DNA of 64,000 nucleotides, from positions 124,001-188,000 of the forward strand of contig NZ_OZ075067.1 in assembly GCF_964186585.1 (NCBI RefSeq). The letters are read 5' to 3'. Source of the stretch: Microbacterium sp. MM2322. GTDB taxonomy: Bacteria; Actinomycetota; Actinomycetes; Actinomycetales; Microbacteriaceae. Below are positions 34,007 to 42,634 of the stretch, piece by piece. Below the pieces are notes generated by a model. The model saw only the letters and a program-made list of their open reading frames with translations. It made no database searches and was not told the origin of the DNA. Numbering within the stretch: the first letter of the stretch is position 1; every line of letters begins with the position of its first letter. A program made the position numbers and the translations under genes.

Positions 34007-35551
34007 TCAGATGCCGCCGTCGATCGAACGGGGGAGGGAGCTCGTGTCGTCGGGGACGAGGACCGGGGTCTCGCGGTTGAGGCTCTCGCCGCGGAAGAAC
34101 CGCTTCGAGCGCGGGAACAAGAACCACACGACCATGAGGACCACGCCGAGTGCGAGTGCCCCGATGCCGACGACGAACGTCGAGCCGACGCCGAGCAGGG
34201 TGCCGTAGTAGCTGTAGTCCGGGGCCAGCATGTCGATCGCCGACTGGATGAACGCGTACGTGAGCATGAGCGCGCCGATCAGCGGGAAGAGCCCCTTGAA
34301 GAAGAAGTCGCGTGCCGAGCGGAACAGGTCGGCCCGGAAGTACCAGACGCAGGCGAATCCGGTGAGGGCGTAGTAGAACGCGATCGCGAGGCCGAGCGAG
34401 AGGATCGTGTCCTGCAGGATCGCGTCGCTGATCGAGGTCATCACGACGTAGTAGACGCTCGCCACGACCCCCATGACGAGGGTCGAGAACGACGGCGTCC
34501 GGTAGTCGGGGTGGACGTCCTTGAACTTCGCCGGCAGCGCCCGGTAGACACCCATCGCGAGCGTGCCGCGTGCGGTCGGGAGGATGGTCGTCTGCGTGGA
34601 CGAGACGGCGGAGATGAGGACGGCGACGACGAGCAGCCAGCCCCACGGGCCGAGCAGACCATCGCGGATGCCGAGGAAGAAGTCGTCGGCGTTCGCGTCG
34701 TTGGCCAGGCCCGGGCCGTCCTCGCCGAGGCCGGCGTACATCATCGCGGCAATTGCGACGGTGACGTAGGTCACCAGGAGCAGCACGCAGGTGAGGAGCG
34801 CGGCCAGGCCCGGGATGCGCTTCGGATCGCGGGTCTCCTCGTTGAGGGCGAGGCAGGTGTCCCAGCCCCAGTAGATGAAGATCGACAGGAGGATCGCCTC
34901 GACGAAGCCGCCCCACTCGCCGAAGGCGAACGGGTTCAGCCACTGCCAGTCGAAAGCCGTCGCGCCCGGTGCGGAACCGGCGAAGAACTGCGTGAGTGCA
35001 GCGACGACGAAGACGATCAGCGCCAGGTACTGGATGCCGAGAAGGATGTTCTGGATGCGCTCGCCGATCTCGACCCCGCGCCACGAGATCCAGGTCATGG
35101 CGGCGATGAAGGCGACCGCGACGACGATGATCCGCCAGTCGTTCGGCTCCTCGAACTCCTGGCCGAGCAGGGCCCAGAAGTAGACCGAGGCGACCTGGGC
35201 GAGGTTCGCGAGCACGATCATGCCGGCGATCGCGACGCCCCACCCGCCCATCCAGCCGACCCACGGTCCGAACGCCTTCGTCGCCCACGTGAACGCGGTG
35301 CCGCAGTCGGGCACCGCGTTGTTGAGCTCGCGATACGCGAAGGCGATGAGCAGCATCGGCACGAAGGCGATGACGAGCGCGATGGGCGCCTGCCCGCCCA
35401 CGGCGAGGACGACGTAACCGAGCGTCGCGACGAGCGAATAGACCGGCGCGGTCGAGGCGAGCCCGATGACGGTGGAGCCCCAGAGACCGAGGGTCCCCGA
35501 GGCCAATCCCTTGCCGTCCTGCCGGGTCAGATGAACGGGAGTCGTGGTCAC
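34007..35551 (-). CDS. APC family amino acid permease
   Basis: This 514-aa transporter has about 12 membrane helices. The first helix region reads LGLWGSTVIGLASTAPVYSL, a variant of the GxGxI unwound helix of APC carriers, followed by PDCGTAFTWATKAFGPWVGW in TM3. LNEETRDPKRIPGLAALLTC lies after TM6, and SAVSSTQTTILPTARGTLAM is in the TM8 region, as in the polyamine/amino acid branch. GTG 35551 follows GAGGAGG. It is the first gene of a two-gene operon with the saccharopine dehydrogenase-like gene. The substrate is unknown. Confidence 0.9.
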   Translation of the reverse strand: MTTTPVHLTRQDGKGLASGTLGLWGSTVIGLASTAPVYSLVATLGYVVLAVGGQAPIALVIAFVPMLLIAFAYRELNNAVPDCGTAFTWATKAFGPWVGWMGGWGVAIAGMIVLANLAQVASVYFWALLGQEFEEPNDWRIIVVAVAFIAAMTWISWRGVEIGERIQNILLGIQYLALIVFVVAALTQFFAGSAPGATAFDWQWLNPFAFGEWGGFVEAILLSIFIYWGWDTCLALNEETRDPKRIPGLAALLTCVLLLVTYVTVAIAAMMYAGLGEDGPGLANDANADDFFLGIRDGLLGPWGWLLVVAVLISAVSSTQTTILPTARGTLAMGVYRALPAKFKDVHPDYRTPSFSTLVMGVVASVYYVVMTSISDAILQDTILSLGLAIAFYYALTGFACVWYFRADLFRSARDFFFKGLFPLIGALMLTYAFIQSAIDMLAPDYSYYGTLLGVGSTFVVGIGALALGVVLMVVWFLFPRSKRFFRGESLNRETPVLVPDDTSSLPRSIDGGI

Positions 35552-35689
35552 GCGGGCCTCCTCAGAAACGCGAGCCGCTCCCGCGTTCGGGTGCGGCCTG
35601 CGGCATCGGGAGCCGGGGCCCTGCGGGAAAGTTGCCTCACCCTAGCACCGACGATCCCGGGCGCACGAGGGCCGGCGCGCGGCATCCGT

Positions 35690-36241
35690 TCAGGCTGTCT
35701 GGGGCGCCCGTCGTCGCGCCAGCCGGGCCACGCCGGCGGCCCGCAGTCGGTCCGCGATACGGATGCCGGCCCACGTCCCCGCCAGGCAGCTCACCGTGCA
35801 GAGTGCGATGAACAGCACCACGAGCGGCGGGCTCATCGACCACAGGTCGAACGACTGCGCGGCCAGGATCGGGTAGGCGATGCCGATGGCCGCGCCGCCG
35901 ACGTAGTGGAGCCAGGTCGACCAGCGTCGGTAGAGGGTCACCAGGAAGGGGAGCTCGGGGAAGAGCGACCAGAAGACGGTCGTCGCGACCGCGGAGATCG
36001 TCCAGAACGGGGCGAGGACGAGGCCGGAGATGACCCCGACGAGCAGTCCCGCGAACGGGCGGTTGAGTAGGCGCAGAGCGATGACGGCCGGCATGACCCA
36101 GAGGCCCGCGATCGCGACGCTCGCGAACGGGACGGTGGCGAACAGGCCGAGCGACACCCACCATCCGACGGCGAGCACGATGCCCGAGGCGACGCCGATC
36201 GCGGCGCAGGTGAGCAGGTAGGCGGTGGTGATCTTGCCCAT
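35690..36241 (-). CDS. ECF transporter S component (YkoE-like), second copy
   Basis: This 183-aa protein has five to six membrane helices (AYLLTCAAIGVASGIVLAVG, ASVAIAGLWVMPAVIALRLL, FAGLLVGVISGLVLAPFW, LHYVGGAAIGIAYPILAA, LVVLFIALCTVSCLAGTWAG), as in the YkoE branch of substrate-binding S components. YkoE is linked to thiamine or HMP in Bacillus. Here the iron box and the siderophore-interacting protein suggest a different cargo (inference). It is the last gene of the operon, starting 2 nt after the SIP stop. Confidence 0.82.
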   Translation of the reverse strand: MGKITTAYLLTCAAIGVASGIVLAVGWWVSLGLFATVPFASVAIAGLWVMPAVIALRLLNRPFAGLLVGVISGLVLAPFWTISAVATTVFWSLFPELPFLVTLYRRWSTWLHYVGGAAIGIAYPILAAQSFDLWSMSPPLVVLFIALCTVSCLAGTWAGIRIADRLRAAGVARLARRRAPQTA

Positions 36242-36243
36242 GG

Positions 36244-37101
36244 TCAGTGTCCCGTCTGTGCGGTGGCGACCCGGCCGCCGGTGGCGGTGCGGTCGGTGCG
36301 CCAGTACCCGATGAAGCTGATCGCGGCCTTGTCGACGCCCTGCGCCACGAGGTGGCGGCGTGCAGCGGTCGGCAGGTGCTGCTCGCCGACGATGAAGTGA
36401 TGCGCGTCCGGTGTGGGTGTGAGCCGCTCGAGCTCGGCGAGGGCGAGCGAGCCGGGTGCGGCATCCGCGTCGCGCACGAGCCAGCGGACGTCGACGCCGG
36501 CTGGGGCCTCGAAGGCGAGGGTGTCCTCGGCGCTCGGCGCCTCGATGAGCGCGACGCCCGTAGCCGATGCCGGCAGCGACGCGCACACGCCGGCGACCGC
36601 CGGAGCCCCCGTCTCATCGGCGACGAGCACGACCCGCTCCACCCCGCGGGCGGGGTTGAACCCGAGACCCTCGTCGATGATGACGACGCTCTCGCCCGGC
36701 TGCGCGCGCTCGGCCCATCCCGATGCCGGGCCCGCGGCATCCCCGTGTCCGTGCAGGACGAAGTCGACATCGATCTCGGCACCTCGATCGGTGGATGCCG
36801 CGCGGTAGGCGCGCACGGTGTAGTTGCGCATCACGGGGCGGACTCCCTCGGGGATGCGCAGGAACCGGAGGTAGCCCAGCAGACCGTTCGCCTTGGCGGG
36901 GATCCGGTCGAGACCCTCCTCGCCCCCGATCGGCAGGAACAGCCGGAACCACTGGTCGTAGCCGCGGAACGTGAATCGATCGATCTCGCCGCCGCCGAGG
37001 GTGACGCGCATCCAGTGCGGGGCGATCCGCTCGGTGCGTACGACGGTGAGGTGCAGGAGCTCCTGCACCTCGGGCTTCACGAGGGCGCTGGCGCGGGCCA
37101 T
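36244..37101 (-). CDS. Siderophore-interacting protein (FAD ferric reductase family)
   Basis: This 285-aa cytoplasmic flavoprotein is of the SIP/ViuB family, which reduces ferric siderophores to release iron. It shows HWMRVTLGGGEIDRFTFRGY, the FAD-binding RNYTVRAYRA (R-x-Y-T/S) and VDFVLHGHGDAAGPASGWAE, the family signature, then VLVADETGAPAVAGVCASLP, and the C-terminal FIGYWRTDR (Y-W-R of SIPs). It sits between the T component and an S component of an ECF transporter in one operon, an unusual place for it. AAGGA precedes ATG 37101. Confidence 0.93.
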   Translation of the reverse strand: MARASALVKPEVQELLHLTVVRTERIAPHWMRVTLGGGEIDRFTFRGYDQWFRLFLPIGGEEGLDRIPAKANGLLGYLRFLRIPEGVRPVMRNYTVRAYRAASTDRGAEIDVDFVLHGHGDAAGPASGWAERAQPGESVVIIDEGLGFNPARGVERVVLVADETGAPAVAGVCASLPASATGVALIEAPSAEDTLAFEAPAGVDVRWLVRDADAAPGSLALAELERLTPTPDAHHFIVGEQHLPTAARRHLVAQGVDKAAISFIGYWRTDRTATGGRVATAQTGH

Positions 37102-37116
37102 GACGGGTTCCTTCTC

Positions 37117-37923
37117 TTACAGGGTCCAGGGGAACAGGGCGATGAGGACGGCGGCCGATGCGATCCAGAACAGGGCCGTGAAGACGGTGTCGCGGGGGCG
37201 CCAGGGCAGCAGGTACCGCTCGGTGCGGTCGGGGTGGGCGCCGAACGCGCGGGCGTCCATCGCCAGCGCCACGCGCTCGGCGTGACGGATCGCCCCGGCT
37301 AGGAGCGGCACGATGTATCCCCACCACCGGGCGATCGCCGCGAACGGGCCGCGGCCGACGTGCGCGCCGCGCACCCGATGCGCCTGGCGGATGACCTCGA
37401 GCTCGTATCCGAAGCGCGGCACGAACCGGAAGGCGGCCAGGGCCGTGTACCCGATGCGGTACGGCACGCGCAGCTGCTGGACGAGCGCGCGGACGAGGTC
37501 GGGGCCGGTGGTCGTGAGTCCGGCGATGAATCCGAGGGCGAGGATCGCGGCGAGCCGGATTCCCGTCGCGAGCCCGATCTCGATCGCCCCCAGGTACAGC
37601 GTCCAGTCGCCGAGAGAGAGGATCGGCACCGACCGGTCGACCCGCGACGGGTCGGCCCAGAGCGACAGGGCGAAGCCGATGACCGCCGCCCCGACCGGCA
37701 CCGCGACGAACAGCAGCAGCGCGACACGGCCGGTCAGGCGCGCCCCCGCGAGCACCAGAACGTAGGCCAGGCCGAGGAAGACCGCTGGGGTGGCGAGGTC
37801 GCGCGTGAAGATCAGCAGCAGCATCGCCGGGAGCGGCCCGGCGAGCTTGGCGAGCGGACTCAGTCGTGCGAGGAACCCACGCACGGGCGCCCCGACCGCG
37901 TACGGGTCGATCGTCGTGGTCAT
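37117..37923 (-). CDS. ECF transporter transmembrane (T) component
   Basis: This 268-aa EcfT/CbiQ-like protein has about five membrane helices in its N-terminal half. The coupling helices carry the two Ala-Arg-Gly-like motifs, seen as QAHRVRGAHVGRG (about 175-187) and LAMDARAFGAHPDRT (about 220-234), that contact the ATPases. ATG 37923 overlaps the stop of the ATPase gene by 4 bp (ATGA), indicating translational coupling. It would hold either of the two S components encoded in the operon and just upstream. Confidence 0.92.
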   Translation of the reverse strand: MTTTIDPYAVGAPVRGFLARLSPLAKLAGPLPAMLLLIFTRDLATPAVFLGLAYVLVLAGARLTGRVALLLFVAVPVGAAVIGFALSLWADPSRVDRSVPILSLGDWTLYLGAIEIGLATGIRLAAILALGFIAGLTTTGPDLVRALVQQLRVPYRIGYTALAAFRFVPRFGYELEVIRQAHRVRGAHVGRGPFAAIARWWGYIVPLLAGAIRHAERVALAMDARAFGAHPDRTERYLLPWRPRDTVFTALFWIASAAVLIALFPWTL

Positions 37924-39701
37924 CCGAGCGCCGCCTCGAGGTCGGCGAGGCGGGTGAGTCCGGAGAGGGACGGATGCCGCGTCACGCCGCGCAGCGCGGC
38001 GGCGAGCGGCGGCGTCCGCAGTCCCGATCGGTGCAGCAGCGCCTCGTCGGCGAACACGTCCCGCGTGGGGGCGTCGGCGACGATCCGCCCGTCGTCGACG
38101 ACGATCGTGCGGGTCGCATACTCCGAGACGAGCTGCATGTCGTGGGTGACGACGAGGATGGTGGTGCCGCCGTCGTTGAGCCCCCGCAGCAGGCGCAGGA
38201 GCTCGTCGGCGCGGGCGCGGTCCTGCCCGAAGGTCGGCTCGTCGAGCGCGAGGATCGGGGCGCCCCCGACGAGCGCGGTCCCCACCGACAGACGCCGCTT
38301 CTGCCCGCCCGAGAGCAGGAACGGGTGGACGTCGGCTTTGTTCTCGAGTCCGAACCGCGTCAGCACCGCCATCGTCTGCGCGCGGATCTCCTCCTCGCCG
38401 AGGTGCCGGCCGCGCAGGCCGTGGGCCAGTTCGTCGAAGACCGTGTGGGCGATGAACTGGTGCTCGGGGTTCTGGAACACGAACCCGATGCGCTGCGAGA
38501 GGTCGCGGAGTGCCAGGCGCGCGGCATCCGTCCCTGCAACCCGCACGGCGCCGCGCGGCGGCGGGATGACCCCCGCGATCGCCTGCAGCAGGCTCGTCTT
38601 GCCGGCGCCGTTGGCTCCGACGACCGCGACGAACTCGCCGGCCGTGACGGTGAGGTCGACGTCGTGCAGCACCTCGCGCCGGCCGCGGCGGAGGGTGAGC
38701 CCGCGCACCTCGATCACCGGGTGTGCCGAGTGCAGGTCCACGCGCGGGTCTACGCCCTGTTTCGGGACCTCCGGCGGCGCTGAACCTGCACTGGGTACCG
38801 GGGCGTCGGTCGCCTCGAGCATCTCGCGGAGTTCGGTCGGGGTCAGCGGGATGCGGGGCAGGTCCCACCCCGCCCGGCGGAGGGCGAGCGCCGCGGTCGC
38901 GGAGACGGGCAGCCACACCCCGAGCGCGTGCAATTCCTCGGCGCGCCCTCGGAGCACCTCGTCGACGGTGTCGTCGGCGATGGTGCGGCCGGCGGCGTCG
39001 AGCACGACGACCCGGTCGGTGATGACGACGGCGGCGTCGAGGTTGTGCTCGACGAGGAGGATCGATCGCCCGTCGGCGACGACGGCGGCGAGTGCGTCGT
39101 AGACGTCCTCGATGCCGGCGGGGTCGAGGTTGGCGGTCGGCTCGTCGAGGACGAGGAGGTCGGACCCGAGCGCGAGGGCGCTCGCGATGGCCAGGCGCTG
39201 CTTGCCGCCTCCCGAGAGCCGGTCGGGGTTCTCGTGGCGCCTGTCCCAGAGTCCCATCCGCCGGAGCGCATGCTCGGTGCGGGACAGCACCTCGTCGACG
39301 GGACGCCGCAGGTTCTCGGGTCCGAAGGCGACGTCGTCGAGGACCGTGCCGGTGATGAGCTGCGCGTCGGGGTCCTGGAAGACCATGCCGACGTGCGAGG
39401 CGAGCGCAGCCACCGGCGTCGTCGCCGCGTCGAGTCCGGCGACCGAGACCGTGCCGGTGAGCTCGGCGGGCACCGCCTGCGGGATCAGGCCGTTCGTGGC
39501 GAGCGCCAGGGTCGACTTGCCCGATCCGCTGGGACCGAGCAGGAGCACGACTTCGCCCGGCCCGACATCGAACGAGACGGATGCCGGTACCGCCGTCTTC
39601 GCGCCCTCGTGCACGATTGCGACGTCTCGCACACACAGAAGCGCGGGCGGCGTTCCCGGGGCGAGCGGGGCTGCGGCGGCGCCGGAGTCGGCAGAGGTCA
39701 C
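37920..39701 (-). CDS. ECF transporter ATPase, two fused nucleotide-binding domains (YkoD-like)
   Basis: The protein has 593 aa. NBD1 has Walker A GPSGSGKST (about 55), Q-loop MVFQDPDAQLITG, signature LSGGGKQRLAIASAL and DLLVLDEPTANLDP. NBD2 from about 320 has GANGAGKTS, FVFQNPEHQFIAHTVFDELA, signature LSGGQKRRLSVGTAL and LALDEPTFGQD. Both signatures look functional; the first has G-G-G-K in place of G-G-Q-K. The Q-loop text (QNPEHQ) is typical of ECF and CbiO ATPases. The start is GTG 39701. An iron box lies 25 bp upstream, over the -10 hexamer. Confidence 0.93.
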   Translation of the reverse strand: MTSADSGAAAAPLAPGTPPALLCVRDVAIVHEGAKTAVPASVSFDVGPGEVVLLLGPSGSGKSTLALATNGLIPQAVPAELTGTVSVAGLDAATTPVAALASHVGMVFQDPDAQLITGTVLDDVAFGPENLRRPVDEVLSRTEHALRRMGLWDRRHENPDRLSGGGKQRLAIASALALGSDLLVLDEPTANLDPAGIEDVYDALAAVVADGRSILLVEHNLDAAVVITDRVVVLDAAGRTIADDTVDEVLRGRAEELHALGVWLPVSATAALALRRAGWDLPRIPLTPTELREMLEATDAPVPSAGSAPPEVPKQGVDPRVDLHSAHPVIEVRGLTLRRGRREVLHDVDLTVTAGEFVAVVGANGAGKTSLLQAIAGVIPPPRGAVRVAGTDAARLALRDLSQRIGFVFQNPEHQFIAHTVFDELAHGLRGRHLGEEEIRAQTMAVLTRFGLENKADVHPFLLSGGQKRRLSVGTALVGGAPILALDEPTFGQDRARADELLRLLRGLNDGGTTILVVTHDMQLVSEYATRTIVVDDGRIVADAPTRDVFADEALLHRSGLRTPPLAAALRGVTRHPSLSGLTRLADLEAALG

Positions 39702-39726
39702 GGGAGTCCAAACGGGAGGGGTGCTC

Positions 39727-39745
39727 CCAGGTTAGCCTACCCTTA
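39727..39745 (-). promoter_or_regulatory. IdeR/DtxR-type iron box over the -10 of the ECF-SIP operon
   Basis: The 19-bp sequence matches TTAGGTTAGSCTAACCTAA at 15 of 19 positions, including the whole central AGGTTAGCCTA (39729-39739). On the reverse strand it contains TAGGCT (39739-39734), a good -10 for the ATPase gene starting at 39701. It overlaps the stop codon of the upstream S component gene. Confidence 0.75.
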
Positions 39746-40300
39746 CCTGGCGTGGAGGGTCGGTCGTGCGACCCCAGCCCGGCGCAGGCTCGAGCCCACG
39801 CCGAGGCCGGCGGCGGTCCACGCGACCGGACCGAGGATCGAGATCACGAAGTAGGCGATCTGCGCCCAGGTGGGGAGCACCGTCAGGTCGGCGGCAAGGG
39901 CCACGGCCCCGGCGACCACGATCCCGATCACGACGGCCGAGACGTAGAAGCGCCAGCGCCCCCAGGCGCGGTACCGGGTGAGCGCAGCCACACCCTCCTG
40001 GATCGCGCCGAACAGGAGCGCCGTGCCGAGGAAGCGCCAGATCCAGGCCGGGTTGACGGCGCTGGCGACGAGCGCGGCCAGCACGTGCGTCAGGAGAGCG
40101 ACCAGCGGCATCCGGAACACCTGCTGCGCGATGATGCCCGGCAGCACGTGAGATCCGAGCACCGCGCCGTACGCCCAGGGTGCGAACGCGATGACGGCGG
40201 GCGTGACGACGCCGGCGACCCCGCCGAGGAGGCCGGTGGCGACTCCGAGCGCGGCGCAGACGAGCAGCACGCGCGTGGAGAAGACGGGGTGTCGGGGCAC
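39743..40300 (-). CDS. ECF transporter S component (YkoE-like), first copy
   Basis: This 185-aa membrane protein has about five helices (VLLVCAALGVATGLLGGVAG, VVTPAVIAFAPWAYGAVLGS, LVALLTHVLAALVASAVNPA, FYVSAVVIGIVVAGAVALAA, IAYFVISILGPVAWTAAGLG) and the same overall plan and C-terminal ending (GVGSSLRRAGVARPTLHAR) as the S component at 35690 (IRIADRLRAAGVARLARR). The two are therefore paralogues. It has its own leaderless promoter (TAGCCT) and ends inside the iron box of the downstream operon. It may use the same ATPase and T component. Confidence 0.82.
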   Translation of the reverse strand: MPRHPVFSTRVLLVCAALGVATGLLGGVAGVVTPAVIAFAPWAYGAVLGSHVLPGIIAQQVFRMPLVALLTHVLAALVASAVNPAWIWRFLGTALLFGAIQEGVAALTRYRAWGRWRFYVSAVVIGIVVAGAVALAADLTVLPTWAQIAYFVISILGPVAWTAAGLGVGSSLRRAGVARPTLHAR

Positions 40301-40306
40301 GGCACA

Positions 40307-40312
40307 AGGCTA
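40307..40312 (-). promoter_or_regulatory. -10 element (TAGCCT), leaderless
   Basis: TAGCCT on the reverse strand, then 6 nt (tgtgcc), then GTG 40300. No iron box is seen here. Confidence 0.5.
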
Positions 40313-40367
40313 TCCGCGGAGGAGAAGAGGGCGGGCCGTGCAAAACAGCCACATGCCGCTCATAGCC

Positions 40368-40408
40368 GCCCCACTGGTGCGCCAATGTCGGCAGACCGAC
40401 ACTGGGGC
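40368..40408. promoter_or_regulatory. Hairpin or operator upstream of the dioxygenase-like lipoprotein gene
   Basis: tgtcgg (40386-40391) and ccgaca (40396-40401) form a 6-bp stem with a 4-nt loop, nested in gcccc (40368-40372) and ggggc (40404-40408). It lies 20-60 bp before the start and may be a regulator site or leader hairpin. Confidence 0.3.
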
Positions 40409-40428
40409 GAGAGACGAGGAGTCCCGCC

Positions 40429-41343
40429 ATGAACAGTCCCCGCCCCACCGACACCCCCGACGGTCCCGCTTTCGAGGGTCGTCTGCTCGATCGACCCGAG
40501 GACGACGTCGTCGATCAGGGCGCCGCGTTCGACATCCGCACGCTGCTGACCCGCCGGAGCGTGTTCGGTGCGCTCGGGATCGTCGCCGGCGCGGCGGTGC
40601 TCGCCGCCTGCACCCCGCGCGGGTCGACCGTGCCGGCGACCTCGGCCGCGGCATCCCCCTCCGTCGCCCCCTCAGCCCCGGCAGCGAGCGCTGACGCCGC
40701 GCTGCCGGCCGGCGAGATCCCGGAGGAGACCGCGGGCCCGTACCCCGGCGACGGCTCGAACGGGCCCGATGCGCTCGAACGCGCCGGGGTGGTGCGCAGT
40801 GACCTCCGCAGCGACATCGGCGGCGGCGAGTCGGTCGCGGGCGTCGCCCTCACCTTCACGCTGCGCCTCACCGACATGGCGCAGGCCGATCGCCCGCTCA
40901 CCGGCGCCGCCGTCTACGCGTGGCAGTGCGACGCGGAGGGGCGCTACTCGATGTACACGAGCGGGGTCGAGGACCGCTCGTGGCTCCGCGGCGTCCAGGT
41001 GACGGATGCCGACGGCCAGGTCACGTTCACCTCGATCGTCCCGGGCTGCTACCCCGGCCGGTGGCCGCACATCCATTTCGAGGTCTACCCCGACGAGGCG
41101 TCGATCACCGACGCGGGTACGGCGATCGCCACCTCGCAGCTGGCGTTCCCCGCCTCGGTGGCGGACGCGGCCTACGCGCAGGACGGATACGGCGATTCGG
41201 CACGCAACCTGTCGCGGCTCTCGCTCGATTCCGACATGGTCTTCGGCGACGACGGAGGCGCGCTCCAGCTCGCCACCGTGACGGGCAGTGCCGGAGCGGG
41301 CTACGCCGCAAGCCTCGCGGTGCGCATCGACGCGACGACCTGA
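40429..41343 (+). CDS. Exported lipoprotein of the intradiol ring-cleavage dioxygenase family
   Basis: The 304-aa product has a Tat-like, twin-Arg and lipobox leader (LTRRSVFGALGIVAGAAVLA then AC at about residue 64), so it is probably anchored outside the membrane. The mature part has a Ser/Ala/Pro linker, EETAGPYPGDGSNGP (first iron Tyr region), GAAVYAWQCDAEGRYSMYT, and CYPGRWPHIHFEVY with the Tyr and His-x-His iron ligands of protocatechuate-type dioxygenases. Members exported in this way are common in actinobacteria. No aromatic pathway genes are nearby. The ribosome binding site is GACGAGGAG. Confidence 0.87.
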   Translation: MNSPRPTDTPDGPAFEGRLLDRPEDDVVDQGAAFDIRTLLTRRSVFGALGIVAGAAVLAACTPRGSTVPATSAAASPSVAPSAPAASADAALPAGEIPEETAGPYPGDGSNGPDALERAGVVRSDLRSDIGGGESVAGVALTFTLRLTDMAQADRPLTGAAVYAWQCDAEGRYSMYTSGVEDRSWLRGVQVTDADGQVTFTSIVPGCYPGRWPHIHFEVYPDEASITDAGTAIATSQLAFPASVADAAYAQDGYGDSARNLSRLSLDSDMVFGDDGGALQLATVTGSAGAGYAASLAVRIDATT

Positions 41344-41350
41344 CGGCGGG

Positions 41351-42322
41351 TCAGGGTCGCCGGCGACGCTTGGTGAGCCGGACGGTCGGCAGCGGCGGTG
41401 CGGGGATCCGCTCGTCGCCGTGGGTGACGACGTGACCGAACCGCGGCGCGTCCGCCTCCCACTCCTCCCGTGCCGACACGATCTCTTCGTGGCTGCGACC
41501 GACGAAGTTCCACCACATGACGATGTCGCTCTCGAACGGTTCGCCGCCGAGCACGAAGACCGTGACATCGGTCGGAGCCTCGATCTCGATGTTCTCGCGT
41601 GCGAGACCGAGGTAGAGCAGATCGTGATCGCCGAGCGCGACCGGCTCGTCGCCGGCATGGACCAGGGGTGAGCCGTCGACCCCGACGATCGCGTGCTCCC
41701 AGGCCGGGTTCAGGGGGATCCGGATGCGCGCCCCGGCGGGGATGTAGACCTCGGCCCCGACGATCGGCGTGTACATGGTGGCGGGTGAATGGATGCCGGC
41801 GAGCTCACCGACCACGACGACGGCCGCCGCTCCCTCGCCGAGGTCCACGATCGGGAGGTCCGTGTGGCGCTCGAAGTCGGGCTCGCCGTGTCGCCGCGAC
41901 TCGGGGAGCGCCACCCACAGCTGGAGGGCGTCGGTCACGGTGGGCTCGTCGCCCATGGAGTACTCCGAGTGCGCGATCCCGGCGCCGCTCGTCATGATGT
42001 TCAGCTGGCCGCGCTTGATGACGACGTCGGAGCCGATCGCGTCGCGGTGGCGGGTCTCGCCCGCGAACGGCCACGTGACCGTCTGCAGGCCGATGTGCGG
42101 GTGGGGTTCCACGCGCATCGTCGTCACCTGCGGCCCGAAGCGGTCGAGGAAGCACCAGGCTCCGACCATCGGCAGCTCGCGCTGCGGCAGGGCGCGGTGC
42201 ACCTGCATGCCGCGGACGCCCCCGAGGGGGACCTCCCGTGCGGTGAGCAGGAGGGAGCGTGGCCCGTCGCAGGCCGTCGGGGCGTCGACCGATTCGGTCG
42301 GGTCGGCGTCGAGGCGCGTCAT
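41351..42322 (-). CDS. Pirin family protein
   Basis: This 323-aa bicupin has the pirin metal site in FGPQVTTMRVEPHPHIGLQT and RHRDAIGSDVVIKRGQLNIM, followed by TSGAGIAHSEYSMGDE and LQLWVALPESRRHGEPDFE. The C-terminal domain (GGEPFESDIVMWWNFVGRSH) is the long pirin form. Bacterial pirins are metal enzymes with quercetinase activity or regulators; which one applies is not visible. It lies 3 nt downstream of the small acetyltransferase gene and is convergent with the dioxygenase-like gene. Confidence 0.92.
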   Translation of the reverse strand: MTRLDADPTESVDAPTACDGPRSLLLTAREVPLGGVRGMQVHRALPQRELPMVGAWCFLDRFGPQVTTMRVEPHPHIGLQTVTWPFAGETRHRDAIGSDVVIKRGQLNIMTSGAGIAHSEYSMGDEPTVTDALQLWVALPESRRHGEPDFERHTDLPIVDLGEGAAAVVVVGELAGIHSPATMYTPIVGAEVYIPAGARIRIPLNPAWEHAIVGVDGSPLVHAGDEPVALGDHDLLYLGLARENIEIEAPTDVTVFVLGGEPFESDIVMWWNFVGRSHEEIVSAREEWEADAPRFGHVVTHGDERIPAPPLPTVRLTKRRRRP

Positions 42323-42325
42323 CCC

Positions 42326-42634
42326 TTACTCCGCGTCGGGTGAGGCGACGGTGAGTCCGGGCACGTCGTGGTTCTGCAGGTATCCGGCGACGAACGGACA
42401 CTGCGGCACGACCTCCTCGCCGCGGCGGGCCAGGTCGGCGAGCGCATCCGCGACCAGCGTCGAGCCGAGGCCGTGGCCCTTGTACGCGGGGTCGATCTTG
42501 GTGTGGGGCATCACGGTGCGCCCCGACCCGTCCGCCGTGAACAGGGTGTACCCCGCCACCGCCCCGTCGACGTGGATCTCGTAGCGGTTCTTCTCGTCGT
42601 TGCGCGTGACCGTCGGTGCAGCGTCGTGTGCCAC
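42326..42634 (-). CDS. Small GNAT-fold acetyltransferase (YjdJ-like)
   Basis: This 102-aa protein is a short N-acetyltransferase of the GCN5-related YjdJ/NATD1 type: NRYEIHVDGAVAGYTLFTAD, MPHTKIDPAYKGHGLGSTLV (acetyl-CoA loop G-x-G-x2) and VVPQCPFVAGYLQNHDV, whose C-P-F-V is a family mark. The substrate is unknown. The start is GTG 42634 with a G-rich ribosome binding site (GAGGGGG) 6 nt upstream. It forms an operon with the pirin gene. Confidence 0.88.
   Translation of the reverse strand: MAHDAAPTVTRNDEKNRYEIHVDGAVAGYTLFTADGSGRTVMPHTKIDPAYKGHGLGSTLVADALADLARRGEEVVPQCPFVAGYLQNHDVPGLTVASPDAE

Noticed and set aside
39702..40430. TPP riboswitch expected in front of YkoE-type genes
   Set aside because: I looked for the conserved TPP riboswitch segments before 39701 and 40300 and saw none. 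The promoters have an iron box and a leaderless -10 instead.
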